From contig JBBDSH010000050.1 in the NCBI GenBank assembly GCA_040905045.1, positions 62,001-126,000 of the forward strand: DNA of 64,000 nt, in the 5' to 3' direction. Below the pieces are notes generated by a model. It did not search any database and was not told the DNA's origin. It saw only the letters and a list, made by a program, of their open reading frames with translations. Made by a program: the position numbers and the translations under genes. Source of the stretch: JBBDSH01 sp040905045. Lineage in GTDB: Bacteria; Pseudomonadota; Gammaproteobacteria; Eutrophobiales; Eutrophobiaceae. Shown here piece by piece: positions 44,084 through 52,771 of this stretch. Each line of letters starts with the position of its first letter. Within the stretch, counting starts at the first letter, position 1.

Positions 44084-44112
44084 TTGGGAAGTGTCCGGAT
44101 ATCGTTCATAAT
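44084..44112 (+). promoter_or_regulatory. Probable sigma-70 promoter of polA
   Basis: TTGGGA (44084-44089) and CATAAT (44107-44112) are 17 bases apart, and polA starts 35 bases downstream at 44147. Both boxes match consensus well enough for a housekeeping promoter. Confidence 0.5.
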
Positions 44113-44146
44113 GTCTTTGTACCATAGAATCCCTCAGAACATCATT

Positions 44147-46858
44147 ATGTCGAAAACCCTGGTCCTTGTGGACGGCTCTTATTACCTTTTCAGGGCCTAT
44201 CACGTCCAGCAGTTGCAGCGATTCAGGACCGCCAACGACGAGCCCACCGGGGCCATCTTCGGTGTCATGAACATGCTGCACAAGCTTTTAAAGGATTACG
44301 ATCCGGAACACTTCGCTGTTGTCTTTGATGCCCGGGGCAAGAGTTTTCGCAACGACCTGTACGAAGAGTACAAGGCCAACCGGGCGCCCATACCGGAAGA
44401 TCTGGAATGCCAGTTCGAGCCGTTGCATGAAATTATCCGGGCGGAAGGCTTCCCCATGCTGATGATAGACGGCGTCGAGGCGGACGACGTCATCGCCACC
44501 CTGGCGGCCCGTGCCGTGGAGAAAGGTTTCGACGTGGTCATCTCAACCGGAGACAAGGACCTGGCCCAGATCGTTAATGATCACATCATTCTCATCAACA
44601 CCATGACCGATACAGTGCTGGACCCGGCCGGCGTGGAGGAGAAATTCGGCGTGCCGCCTGAACGCATTGTCGATTACCTGGCCCTGGTGGGTGACAGCGT
44701 CGACAACATACCGGGCGTGCCCAAGGTCGGGCCGAAGACAGCGGCCCGATGGTTGAAACAATACGGCTCCCTGGATGGCGTTATTGAGCACGCCGATGAA
44801 ATCAAGGGCAAGGTGGGCGACTATCTGCGCGATAGCCTCGACAGGCTGCCGCTGAGCCGGGAACTGGTCACCCTGAAATCGGACCTGGAACTGGCACTGA
44901 AACCGGAAAACCTGATCCGGGACGAACCGGACGTGGAAACGCTGCTGGATCATTTCCGGCGTTGGGAATTCAACAGCTGGATCAAACAGCTGCCCATCAA
45001 TGCCGAAGACGATAACGACAACGCGGGCGATGACAACTCCGGAAAGCCTGGGGATTACGAAATCATTTTCACGGCAGAGGGCCTGGATCGCTGGATCAAG
45101 GTCCTGGAAAAAGCCTCCCTGTTCGCCTTTGATACGGAAACCACCAGCCTGAACTACATGATAGCGGAGATTGTCGGGGTTTCTTTTTCCACAATCTCCG
45201 GCTCGGCCGCCTACGTGCCGCTGGCGCACGATTACGACGGCGCGCCGAAACAACTGGACCGAAATGATGTTCTGAAAAGATTGTCATCCGTGCTCTCTTC
45301 GGACAAGCGGAAGAAACTCGGGCACAATCTGAAATACGACCAGAGCGTCCTGGCCAATTACGGCATTGAACTGAACGGCATCGAGCACGATTCCATGCTG
45401 GAATCCTATGTGCTCAACAGCACCGCCAGCCGCCATGACATGGATTCACTGGCGCAGAAATACCTCAACATCCGGACCACGCACTATGAAGAGGTGGCCG
45501 GCAAGGGCGCCAAACAGGTACCGTTCAATAAAGTCCCCGTGGAGATCGCCGGGCCCTACGCGGCCGAAGACGCCGATATAACGCTGCGCCTGCATGAAAC
45601 GCTCTGGCCCAGGCTCTCGGAGGAGAAAAACCTGAAGGAGATTTATCAACACATGGAAGTCCCTTTGTTATCCATTCTCTCCCGCATGGAACGCAACGGC
45701 GTCATGATCGATGTGGAGATGCTGCACGAACAGAGCCGGGAACTGACCGGGCGCATGGCGGAAATCGAGGAACACGCTCACAATATTACCGGTGAAACCT
45801 TCAACATCGGATCGCCAAAGCAGATACAGGCCATCCTGTACGAAAAAATGGAACTGCCGGTGATTTCCAAGACCCCCAAGGGGCAGCCCTCCACGGCCGA
45901 GGCCGTGCTGCAGGATCTGGCGGATCAGGGCTATGAACTGCCGCGGCTGATTCTTGATCACCGTGCCATGAGCAAGCTCAAATCCACCTATACCGACCGC
46001 CTGCCGGGGATGATCAATGCATCGACGGGGCGCGTCCACACCTCCTACCACCAGGCCGTCGCCGCAACGGGGCGTCTGTCGTCCTCGGACCCGAACCTGC
46101 AGAACATCCCCATTCGATCGCCGGAAGGCCGGAAAATACGGCGCGCCTTTATCGCGCCGCCGGGTTATGCCCTGCTGGCGGCGGATTATTCCCAGATCGA
46201 ACTGCGCATCATGGCCCATCTGTCCGGAGACAAATCCCTGCTCAAAGCCTTTGAGCAGGGTGAAGACATTCACCGGGCCACGGCGAGTGAAGTCTTCGAC
46301 ACGGAACTGGACGAGGTGACGAGCGAGCAAAGGCGAAGCGCCAAGGCGATCAATTTCGGCCTCATATACGGCATGTCGGCCTGGGGCCTGGCCCGGCAGC
46401 TGGGCATTGACAGGGGCGCCGCAAAAGAATATGTAGACCGGTATTTCGAGCGTTATCCGGGGGTGAAACAGTATATGGACGACACGCGGGAGCGGGCGCG
46501 CGAACTGGGCTATGTGGAAACCGTTTTCGGCCGCCGCCTGTACCTGCCGGAAATCAACGCCCGCAACGTCCAGCGCCGCCAGTACGCCGAGCGCACCGCC
46601 ATCAACGCCCCCATGCAGGGCACGGCGGCGGATATCATTAAAAAGGCCATGCTCGGCATCGATCGTGAGATACTCGGCAGCGGCAAGGATATTAAAATGA
46701 TCATGCAGGTGCACGACGAATTGATCTTCGAGGCCCCCGAAGATACGGTGGAGGAAATGACCGAAAGGATTGCCGGGCTCATGGCCGGTGCCGCGGAGCT
46801 GAGCGTACCCCTGGAAGTGGAGACGGGCATCGGAGCAAACTGGGATGAGGCTCATTAA
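44147..46858 (+). CDS. polA: PolA, DNA polymerase I
   Basis: PolA fills gaps and removes RNA primers. The 903 residues have the N-terminal 5'-3' exonuclease (VLVDGSYYLFRAYH, GVEADDVIATLA, GDSVDNIPGVPKVGPKTA), a 3'-5' exonuclease that keeps the acidic pair in FAFDTETTSL, and the polymerase domain with LLAADYSQIELRIMAHLS, RRSAKAINFGLIYGMS and the catalytic VHDELIFE. ATG 44147 is used; in-frame codons back to 44084 would lie in the promoter. hisA follows after about 100 bases. Confidence 0.97.
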   Translation: MSKTLVLVDGSYYLFRAYHVQQLQRFRTANDEPTGAIFGVMNMLHKLLKDYDPEHFAVVFDARGKSFRNDLYEEYKANRAPIPEDLECQFEPLHEIIRAEGFPMLMIDGVEADDVIATLAARAVEKGFDVVISTGDKDLAQIVNDHIILINTMTDTVLDPAGVEEKFGVPPERIVDYLALVGDSVDNIPGVPKVGPKTAARWLKQYGSLDGVIEHADEIKGKVGDYLRDSLDRLPLSRELVTLKSDLELALKPENLIRDEPDVETLLDHFRRWEFNSWIKQLPINAEDDNDNAGDDNSGKPGDYEIIFTAEGLDRWIKVLEKASLFAFDTETTSLNYMIAEIVGVSFSTISGSAAYVPLAHDYDGAPKQLDRNDVLKRLSSVLSSDKRKKLGHNLKYDQSVLANYGIELNGIEHDSMLESYVLNSTASRHDMDSLAQKYLNIRTTHYEEVAGKGAKQVPFNKVPVEIAGPYAAEDADITLRLHETLWPRLSEEKNLKEIYQHMEVPLLSILSRMERNGVMIDVEMLHEQSRELTGRMAEIEEHAHNITGETFNIGSPKQIQAILYEKMELPVISKTPKGQPSTAEAVLQDLADQGYELPRLILDHRAMSKLKSTYTDRLPGMINASTGRVHTSYHQAVAATGRLSSSDPNLQNIPIRSPEGRKIRRAFIAPPGYALLAADYSQIELRIMAHLSGDKSLLKAFEQGEDIHRATASEVFDTELDEVTSEQRRSAKAINFGLIYGMSAWGLARQLGIDRGAAKEYVDRYFERYPGVKQYMDDTRERARELGYVETVFGRRLYLPEINARNVQRRQYAERTAINAPMQGTAADIIKKAMLGIDREILGSGKDIKMIMQVHDELIFEAPEDTVEEMTERIAGLMAGAAELSVPLEVETGIGANWDEAH

Positions 46859-46959
46859 GCTGGAAGACGGACCTTTCTATGCTAACATTAATTTGAAATA
46901 CACCATTACAACACTCAACCGTTCCACTCCCGACTTCGAAACACGCGCAGGAAACATCC

Positions 46960-47703
46960 ATGTTGTTAATCCCGGCGATTGATATAAAAGATGGAAAATG
47001 CGTGCGCCTGCGCCAGGGGCGCATGGACGACGCAAAGGTATACAGCAACGATCCGGCGGATATTGCCGACCGCTGGGTCGAACAGGGCGCCCGCCGGTTG
47101 CATGTCGTTGATCTCAACGGCGCCGTTACCGGCAAACCCGTCAATGCGGACATCATCCACAGCATTGTCGAAAAACATCCCGATATCCCGGTCCAGGTCG
47201 GCGGCGGCATTCGTAACGAGGACACCATCCAGACCTATCTTGATGCCGGCGTCAGCTACGTCATAATCGGCACCCGTGCTGTTACGACCCCGCATTTTGT
47301 TTCCGATGTCTGCCTTGAGTTTCCAAGTCACATTATCGTCGGCCTGGATGCCCGCAACGGCAAGCTGGCGACGGAGGGATGGTCGAAGCTGTCCCATCAC
47401 GACGCCATCGACATGGCTCAGCGCTTCGAGGAGGAAGGCGTCGCTTCCATCATCTTTACCGACATCGGCCGCGACGGCATGATGACCAGCGTCAACATCG
47501 AAGCGACCCTGGAACTATGCCGCAATGTCGCCATTCCCGTTATTGCCTCCGGCGGTATCGGCAAGATCGAGGACATTGAGGCCCTGTGCGATATCGCCCA
47601 CGAGGGTCTGGAAGGCGTTATCACCGGCAAGGCCATCTACGAAGGCACCCTGGATTTCGCCGCCGCACAGAAACTCATCGACGAGCGCTGCGGCAATGAA
47701 TAA
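46960..47703 (+). CDS. hisA: HisA, ProFAR isomerase
   Basis: HisA carries out the Amadori isomerisation of ProFAR in histidine synthesis. The 247 residues form a beta/alpha barrel with the catalytic Asp in LIPAIDIKDGKCVRLRQG and the second in IFTDIGRDGMM, plus VGGGIRNEDTI. Normally it follows hisH; here polA is upstream, so the operon begins at hisA. hisF follows after 9 bases. Confidence 0.96.
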   Translation: MLLIPAIDIKDGKCVRLRQGRMDDAKVYSNDPADIADRWVEQGARRLHVVDLNGAVTGKPVNADIIHSIVEKHPDIPVQVGGGIRNEDTIQTYLDAGVSYVIIGTRAVTTPHFVSDVCLEFPSHIIVGLDARNGKLATEGWSKLSHHDAIDMAQRFEEEGVASIIFTDIGRDGMMTSVNIEATLELCRNVAIPVIASGGIGKIEDIEALCDIAHEGLEGVITGKAIYEGTLDFAAAQKLIDERCGNE

Positions 47704-47712
47704 CCCGTGGCA

Positions 47713-48483
47713 ATGAGCCTGGCCAAACGGATCATCCCCTGCCTGGACGTGGACGCCGGCCGGGTGGTCAAGGGGGTCCGTTTCGTGGACATCCGCGATG
47801 CCGGCGATCCGGTGGAAGTCGCCCGACGCTATGACGAGCAGGGCGCCGACGAAATCACCTTCCTGGATATCACCGCCAGCAGCGATGATCGCGAAACCAT
47901 GGTCCACGTGGTTGAAGCCGTGGCCGGCCAGGTCTTTATTCCCCTGACGGTGGGCGGCGGCATTCGAACCCTGGAGGATATACGCCGTATGCTGTCTGCC
48001 GGCGCCGACAAGGTCAGCATTAATACCGCCGCGGTACAGCGGCCGGAATTCGTGCGCGAGGCTTCCGGGCGATTCGGTTCACAATGTATCGTCGTCGCTA
48101 TCGACGCCAAACGGGTTGCCGGCGACGATGCCCCTCGCTGGGAAGTGTTTACCCATGGCGGGCGGCGCGCCACCGGCCTGGATGTGATCGAATGGGCACG
48201 CAGGATGGCCGACTACGGCGCCGGCGAGATCCTGTTGACCAGCATGGATCGGGACGGAACGCGCAACGGCTTCGATGTGGAGTTAACCCGGGCGGTCAGT
48301 GACGCCGTGCCCATTCCGGTCATTGCTTCCGGCGGCGTCGGCAGCCTGGAACACCTTGTGGAAGGGGTTCGAGAAGGCGGCGCCGACGCGGTGCTCGCCG
48401 CCAGCATCTTTCATTTCGGCGAACACACCGTGCTTGAGGCAAAGCGGCTTATGCAATCCAGCCGGATCGAGGTAAGACTGTAA
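47713..48483 (+). CDS. hisF: HisF, cyclase subunit of imidazole glycerol phosphate synthase
   Basis: HisF closes the imidazole ring using ammonia made by HisH. The 256 residues show LAKRIIPCLDVDAGRVVKGV (catalytic Asp), ITFLDITASSDDRETM, VGGGIRTLEDIRRML and LLTSMDRDGTRNGFD (second Asp). ATG 47713 is chosen over GTG 47707. HisH, the required glutaminase partner, is not in the window. Confidence 0.96.
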   Translation: MSLAKRIIPCLDVDAGRVVKGVRFVDIRDAGDPVEVARRYDEQGADEITFLDITASSDDRETMVHVVEAVAGQVFIPLTVGGGIRTLEDIRRMLSAGADKVSINTAAVQRPEFVREASGRFGSQCIVVAIDAKRVAGDDAPRWEVFTHGGRRATGLDVIEWARRMADYGAGEILLTSMDRDGTRNGFDVELTRAVSDAVPIPVIASGGVGSLEHLVEGVREGGADAVLAASIFHFGEHTVLEAKRLMQSSRIEVRL

Positions 48484-48485
48484 TC

Positions 48486-48899
48486 ATGGCAACAGCAAGC
48501 GAAGCCTGGCTGGATCAGGTCAACTGGAACAGCGACGGGCTGGTCCCGGCCATCGCCCGCGAAGCCGGCACGGGCATTGTCTTGAACCTGGCCTGGATGA
48601 GCCGTGAAGCGCTGCGGCTGACATCCGAGGAGGGCCGTGCCGTCTACTGGTCCCGATCGCGCGGCAAATTATGGCGCAAGGGCGAGGAATCCGGCCATGT
48701 ACAGCATGTCAGGGAAATCCGGCTGGATTGCGACAGGGACACGGTCCTTCTGACCGTTGAGCAGGAAGGCGGCATTGCCTGTCATACCGGCCGTCACAGC
48801 TGTTTTTACCTGCAGCTGGACGGCAAGGCCGGAGAATGGCTGGCGGTGGATCCGGTGCTCAAGGACCCGGACAGTATCTACGGAACAACCGGTAAATAA
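48486..48899 (+). CDS. hisI: HisI, phosphoribosyl-AMP cyclohydrolase
   Basis: HisI hydrolyses the adenine ring of PR-AMP using a metal site. The 137 residues have AWMSREALRLT, GRAVYWSRSRGKLWRKGEES, the metal ligands in RLDCDRDT and the CHTGRHSCF motif with the catalytic cysteines. It is a separate protein, with hisE as its own gene 15 bases downstream. Confidence 0.95.
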   Translation: MATASEAWLDQVNWNSDGLVPAIAREAGTGIVLNLAWMSREALRLTSEEGRAVYWSRSRGKLWRKGEESGHVQHVREIRLDCDRDTVLLTVEQEGGIACHTGRHSCFYLQLDGKAGEWLAVDPVLKDPDSIYGTTGK

Positions 48900-48914
48900 A
48901 CAGGCAGCTTTTTT

Positions 48915-49232
48915 ATGAACGATATCCTGACACAGCTGGCCGCAATACTGGAGGAAAGAAAGCAGGCATCGCCGGAATCCTCGTACGTGGCCTCCCTTTA
49001 TGCAAAGGGACCGGACGCCATCCTGAAAAAGATCGGCGAGGAGGCCTCCGAAGTCATTATTGCCGCCAAGGCGGGTGACAGGGAAGAGATCGTCCATGAA
49101 CTGGCGGACCTGTGGTTTCATACCCTGGTTCTGCTTGCCTACACGGACCAGTCGCCGGAGGCCGTCCTGGAAGAGCTGCAGCGCCGTTTCGGACAATCCG
49201 GCCTGGAAGAAAAAGCCGGCCGCGACAGATAA
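48915..49232 (+). CDS. hisE: HisE, phosphoribosyl-ATP pyrophosphatase
   Basis: HisE removes pyrophosphate from PR-ATP. The 105 residues are helical with the MazG-type signature GEEASEVIIAAKAGDREEIVHELADLWFH. It is the last his gene here, followed by a hairpin terminator and tatA. hisI-hisE-tatABC is a common proteobacterial order. Confidence 0.95.
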   Translation: MNDILTQLAAILEERKQASPESSYVASLYAKGPDAILKKIGEEASEVIIAAKAGDREEIVHELADLWFHTLVLLAYTDQSPEAVLEELQRRFGQSGLEEKAGRDR

Positions 49233-49236
49233 GTAA

Positions 49237-49267
49237 AAATCCGCGTTCCAAGGACGCGGATTTTTAG
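49237..49267 (+). terminator. Rho-independent terminator after hisE
   Basis: AAATCCGCGT (49237-49246) pairs with ACGCGGATTT (49254-49263) around a 7-base loop and runs into TTTTT. The 10-base-pair stem sits 5 bases after the hisE stop and about 110 bases before tatA, so tatABC probably has its own promoter. Confidence 0.75.
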
Positions 49268-49377
49268 CCCGCATCCCTGCTGACACGCAGGGCCCGTTCC
49301 ACCATAATGCACAGAACCTGTCCCGGATTTCCGGGATTACTAACCACCATGCTTGCAAACCAATCCGGAGGCGGCAC

Positions 49378-49614
49378 ATGAGTTTTGGTATCTGGGAATT
49401 ACTGATCGTTCTGCTGATCGTTTCTTTGTTGTTCGGCACCAAGAAACTCCGTTCCATGGGCGGCGATCTGGGAAGCGCCATCAAGGGCTTTCGCAGCGCC
49501 ATGAAAGACGGTGACGACGGCAACAGCCTGGAACAAAAAGAAACGGACTCCCAGGGCAATGTGATCGACAGCGAAGCCCGGGAAGAACAGGAAAACACCC
49601 AGCAAAAAAGCTGA
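49378..49614 (+). CDS. tatA: TatA, twin-arginine translocase pore subunit
   Basis: TatA subunits assemble into the pore for folded Tat substrates. The 78 residues have one N-terminal helix (SFGIWELLIVLLIVSLLFG) followed by the amphipathic hinge TKKLRSMGGDLGSAIKGF and a charged C-terminal tail. GGAGG lies just before the ATG. Confidence 0.95.
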   Translation: MSFGIWELLIVLLIVSLLFGTKKLRSMGGDLGSAIKGFRSAMKDGDDGNSLEQKETDSQGNVIDSEAREEQENTQQKS

Positions 49615-49683
49615 ACGGCGGTTTCATGCCGGCGCCTTCTGTGCGCCGTCACGGACCTGAACTTCTTTTCAGGACTTGCAGCT

Positions 49684-49962
49684 ATGTTCGATATCGGCTT
49701 CTGGGAACTGGTCATCATCAGTATCGTCGCCCTGCTTATCGTCGGCCCGGAGCGAATGCCGGGCCTGATCCGGGACGTCGGCCGCTGGGTGCGTTCAGTA
49801 CGGCGTTTCATTACCCAGACCCGTCAGGACCTGGAAAGGGAGCTGGATTTCGAGGAAGACTTCAGGGAGGAAAAAGACCTCGTGAGCAGTCTGCGCGATA
49901 TGGACGAGCTCATGGATATCGCCCCGGACCGGGACAAGACCGGCCGGGACGACAAGACCTGA
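49684..49962 (+). CDS. tatB: TatB, twin-arginine translocase receptor subunit
   Basis: TatB forms the receptor with TatC. The 92 residues show the TatB form of the helix and hinge, DIGFWELVIISIVALLIVGP with ERMPGLIRDVGRWV, and a longer amphipathic helix than TatA. The cytoplasmic tail is short for a TatB. tatC follows after 19 bases. Confidence 0.94.
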   Translation: MFDIGFWELVIISIVALLIVGPERMPGLIRDVGRWVRSVRRFITQTRQDLERELDFEEDFREEKDLVSSLRDMDELMDIAPDRDKTGRDDKT

Positions 49963-49981
49963 CACGGTCCCGCCTCCCGCC

Positions 49982-50731
49982 ATGAACGCCCCCGAAGACG
50001 ACAACGGCGAAGACAGGGAACAGCCCCTGATCGCTCACTTGGTTGAACTGCGCACGCGTTTGATACGTGCGCTGGTGGTCGTGCTGGTGATCTTCCTCAT
50101 CCTGATGCCTTTTTCCGATCATCTATACAGCGCCATTGCCAAACCGCTGATAGACGCCCTGCCCATCAACAGCAGCATGATCGCCACGGAAGTCGCCTCG
50201 CCGTTCCTGGTGCCCTTCAAGCTGACGGCGTTTCTGGCATTGTTCATCGGCATGCCCTATCTGCTTTATCAGGCCTGGGCCTTCGTAGCGCCGGGACTGT
50301 ATAAAAACGAAAAACGCTTCGCCATGCCCCTGTTATGGTCGAGTATTGCATTGTTCTATTGCGGCACCGCTTTTGCGTTCTTTGTTGTTTTCCCGCTGCT
50401 GTTCGGTTTCTTCACGTCCGTCGCGCCCACCGGCGTCACCGTGATGACCGACATCAGCCATTATCTCGACTTTATTCTGAAACTGTTTTTCGCCTTCGGC
50501 CTGGCCTTTGAAGTGCCCATCGCCACTATCCTGCTGGTGGCCACGGGGGCCACAACTATCGATTCGATGAAACAGAAACGGCCCTATATCATTCTCGGCG
50601 CCTTTGTAACCGGCATGTTGTTGACCCCGCCGGATATTATTTCGCAAATACTCCTGGCCGGGCCCATCTGGATACTGTTCGAACTGGGGCTCATCTTCGC
50701 CCGCTACTTCGCCCCGGCGAGTGAGTCGTGA
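49982..50731 (+). CDS. tatC: TatC, twin-arginine translocase core
   Basis: TatC recognises the twin-arginine signal peptide. The 249 residues have six membrane helices, with the conserved N-terminal HLVELRTRLIRAL, PFKLTAFLALFIGMPYLLYQ, the FAPGLYKNEKR-like loop (FVAPGLYKNEKRF) and FGLAFEVPI with the conserved Glu. It ends in the repeat-rich region towards the convergent rhodanese gene. Confidence 0.96.
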   Translation: MNAPEDDNGEDREQPLIAHLVELRTRLIRALVVVLVIFLILMPFSDHLYSAIAKPLIDALPINSSMIATEVASPFLVPFKLTAFLALFIGMPYLLYQAWAFVAPGLYKNEKRFAMPLLWSSIALFYCGTAFAFFVVFPLLFGFFTSVAPTGVTVMTDISHYLDFILKLFFAFGLAFEVPIATILLVATGATTIDSMKQKRPYIILGAFVTGMLLTPPDIISQILLAGPIWILFELGLIFARYFAPASES

Positions 50732-50832
50732 GGCGAAAGGAGTCAGGAGAAAGAAGCTACTACATAAATTCTCGCACGGCAGCAGAAGAATCTGCTTTCC
50801 CACTCCTCACGCCTTACCCCTCACGCCTCACT
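50721..50832. repeat. CTCACGCCTCAC-type inverted repeat at a convergent junction
   Basis: GTGAGTCGTGAGGCG (50721-50735) overlaps the tatC stop. The imperfect complements CTCCTCACGCC and CCTCACGCCTCACT (50804-50832) are near the rhodanese end. A related word, GCTCCTCACGCCTCACTCAC, is at 60499-60518 before mnmE. No gene is encoded. It may stop transcription from both sides. Confidence 0.5.
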
Positions 50833-50837
50833 GTTTT

Positions 50838-51251
50838 TCAAGACTGTTCCCAGGGAAGGTTGTGGTAGCGCCAGCCGTTGATGTTGCCGCGGTGGTTGTT
50901 TTCGTCCTTGTCACCCTCGAAGCCTTCGACGACATTGATGACATTGCGAAAACCGTTTTCAGCAAGAGCCTCGCCGGCGGCTTTCGAACGGCCGCCGCTG
51001 CGGCACAGGGTCAACACAACCAGATCCTCCGGATCGCGGCCGGGCCGGGCCTTTCGCAGCACATCCCGGGCCTTGTCGACAAACTCCGGATCCACCTGCA
51101 TGTCCGGCGCCTCCTTCCAGGGCAGAAGGACGGCGTCCGGGGGATGACCGACGTACTCATACTCCATGGTCGTGCGAACATCCAGCATGACCGCATCCTC
51201 GTTCTCGTTCAATAGTGCCCAGGCTTCCGGGGCGGACATGTCTTTAATCAT
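50838..51251 (-). CDS. Rhodanese-like protein
   Basis: The 137 residues form a single rhodanese domain with DVRTTMEYEYVGHPPDAVLLPW and the active-site Cys in VLTLCRSGGRSKAAGE. Such single-domain enzymes move sulfane sulfur or act in oxyanion metabolism; the acceptor is unknown. It is alone and convergent with tatC. The 322-base upstream gap contains a palindromic element. Confidence 0.88.
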   Translation of the reverse strand: MIKDMSAPEAWALLNENEDAVMLDVRTTMEYEYVGHPPDAVLLPWKEAPDMQVDPEFVDKARDVLRKARPGRDPEDLVVLTLCRSGGRSKAAGEALAENGFRNVINVVEGFEGDKDENNHRGNINGWRYHNLPWEQS

Positions 51252-51342
51252 CGGGCTGATACCTTGAGTTTTTGCTGATCGACCACAATATGCTTGTCCC
51301 GGCGACGAACTTCAAGCACAGCGGATCGTACAAAGAAGCACA

Positions 51343-51505
51343 TTATTAAAGGAACCGGAAGTTTCCCGACATTCCTCTGTGGGGCACGCTGTAAATACGT
51401 CTCCTGGATCAAGCCTGCCCCGGCCAACGGGCCGGGGTCCGGGACAGGCTATGCGGCCGACGGTCCCACGGAGGAATGTCGGGATACTTCTAATCCTCTT
51501 AATAA
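51343..51505. repeat. 163-bp inverted-repeat element with an inner REP-like hairpin
   Basis: The outer arms start with TTATTAA (51343-51349) and end with its complement (51499-51505). Inner arms of 26 bases (51358-51383 and 51465-51490) pair with two mismatches. Within them is a hairpin around CCCCGGCC and GGCCGGGG, then GTCCGGGACAGGCT. The word resembles the insert at 55987-56012. The rest of the 51252-51573 gap has no gene; the segment before ilvE may hold its promoter. Confidence 0.6.
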
Positions 51506-51573
51506 GTTGGCGCATGCGGGTAAATATGGTGCAATAACGCTTTTTTATTCGCACAATCTCGAGGGAAAAAGAA

Positions 51574-52503
51574 ATGTCTATGGATGACCGCGACGGCGTC
51601 ATCTGGTTCAACGGGGAATTCGTTCCCTGGCGCGAGGCCAATGTCCATGTACTGACCCACACCCTGCATTACGGCATGGGGGTGTTCGAGGGTATTCGCG
51701 CCTATAAAACGAGGGATGATCGGACGGCCATATTCCGACTCAAGGATCACACAAACAGGCTGTTCCATTCCGCCCACATCATGGGCATGCCCATGTCCTA
51801 TGACAGGGACACCATCAACCGGGCCTGCCGCGAAGCGGTCAGCCGCAACAATCTACAATCGGGTTACATCCGGCCGGTCTGCTTCTACGGTTCCGAGGGC
51901 ATGGGTCTGCGCGCCGACAACCTCAAGGTGCACGTGGCCATCGCCGCCTGGGAATGGGGCGCCTACCTGGGCACGGACGGCATGGAAAAGGGCATCCGTA
52001 TCCGCACCTCTTCCTTTACCCGGCACCATGTCAACATTTCCATGTGCAAGGCCAAGGCCAACGGCCATTACATCAATTCCATGTTGGCGCTGCAGGAAGC
52101 GGTGCAGTGCGGCTATGACGAGGCTCTGCTGCTGGATACCGAAGGCTACGTCGCCGAAGGCAGCGGGGAAAATATCTTCCTTGTCCGTAACGGCATTATT
52201 TATACTCCGGAACTGACTTCCGCGCTGGAAGGCATCACCCGTGATACCATCATCACCCTGGCACGCGAGGCCGGTTATACGATCCGGGAAAAACGCATCA
52301 CCCGCGATGAGGTCTATATCGCCGACGAGGCGTTTTTTACCGGAACAGCGGCGGAAGTCACGCCCATTCGCGAACTGGACAACCGCACTATCGGCTCCGG
52401 CAGCAAGGGCCCGGTAACGGACGATTTACAGAAACGCTTTTTCGCGCTGGCCAACGGCGAGCGCGAGGAGCATCCGGAATGGCTGGATTACATAAATGAC
52501 TGA
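51574..52503 (+). CDS. ilvE: IlvE, branched-chain amino-acid aminotransferase
   Basis: IlvE transfers amino groups between glutamate and Val, Leu and Ile keto acids. It is a fold-IV PLP enzyme: HTLHYGMGVFEGIRAY, RPVCFYGSEGMG, the PLP-lysine block KAKANGHYINSMLALQEA, EGSGENIFLVRNG, and AFFTGTAAEVTPI. 309 residues is normal. It overlaps the zinc-finger gene by 8 bases; the ilvE-zinc-finger-LPS gene order recurs in gammaproteobacteria. Confidence 0.95.
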   Translation: MSMDDRDGVIWFNGEFVPWREANVHVLTHTLHYGMGVFEGIRAYKTRDDRTAIFRLKDHTNRLFHSAHIMGMPMSYDRDTINRACREAVSRNNLQSGYIRPVCFYGSEGMGLRADNLKVHVAIAAWEWGAYLGTDGMEKGIRIRTSSFTRHHVNISMCKAKANGHYINSMLALQEAVQCGYDEALLLDTEGYVAEGSGENIFLVRNGIIYTPELTSALEGITRDTIITLAREAGYTIREKRITRDEVYIADEAFFTGTAAEVTPIRELDNRTIGSGSKGPVTDDLQKRFFALANGEREEHPEWLDYIND

Positions 52504-52720
52504 TACGACCATGAACGACACAGGCAGGCTTTCAAGACACGGCGATCATATTCCCAACGACAAGGACCGCTATGAAGTAACGGAAAGCGATCTGCCGCTG
52601 CATTGCCCCATGCCTGAGATGAGCCTGTGGAACTCACACCCGCGCGTATTCCTGCCTATCGAAGAAACCGGCGAAGCCAAGTGTCCTTACTGCGGGGCCG
52701 AGTTCATCCTCAAACGATAA
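52496..52720 (+). CDS. Small zinc-finger protein (zf-CHCC type)
   Basis: The 74 residues start in the ilvE stop region and end in a CPYCGAEFIL finger; an upstream Cys in LPLHCPMPEMSLWNSHPRVFL and the following His complete the four ligands. Such small proteins often sit next to LPS genes or complex I genes; their role is unclear. ELM1 follows after 51 bases. Confidence 0.85.
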   Translation: MTDTTMNDTGRLSRHGDHIPNDKDRYEVTESDLPLHCPMPEMSLWNSHPRVFLPIEETGEAKCPYCGAEFILKR

Positions 52721-52771
52721 CTGGTACCTCGACACAGGAATTATGATGAATTCAGCGCCGGTCCAGGGCCC

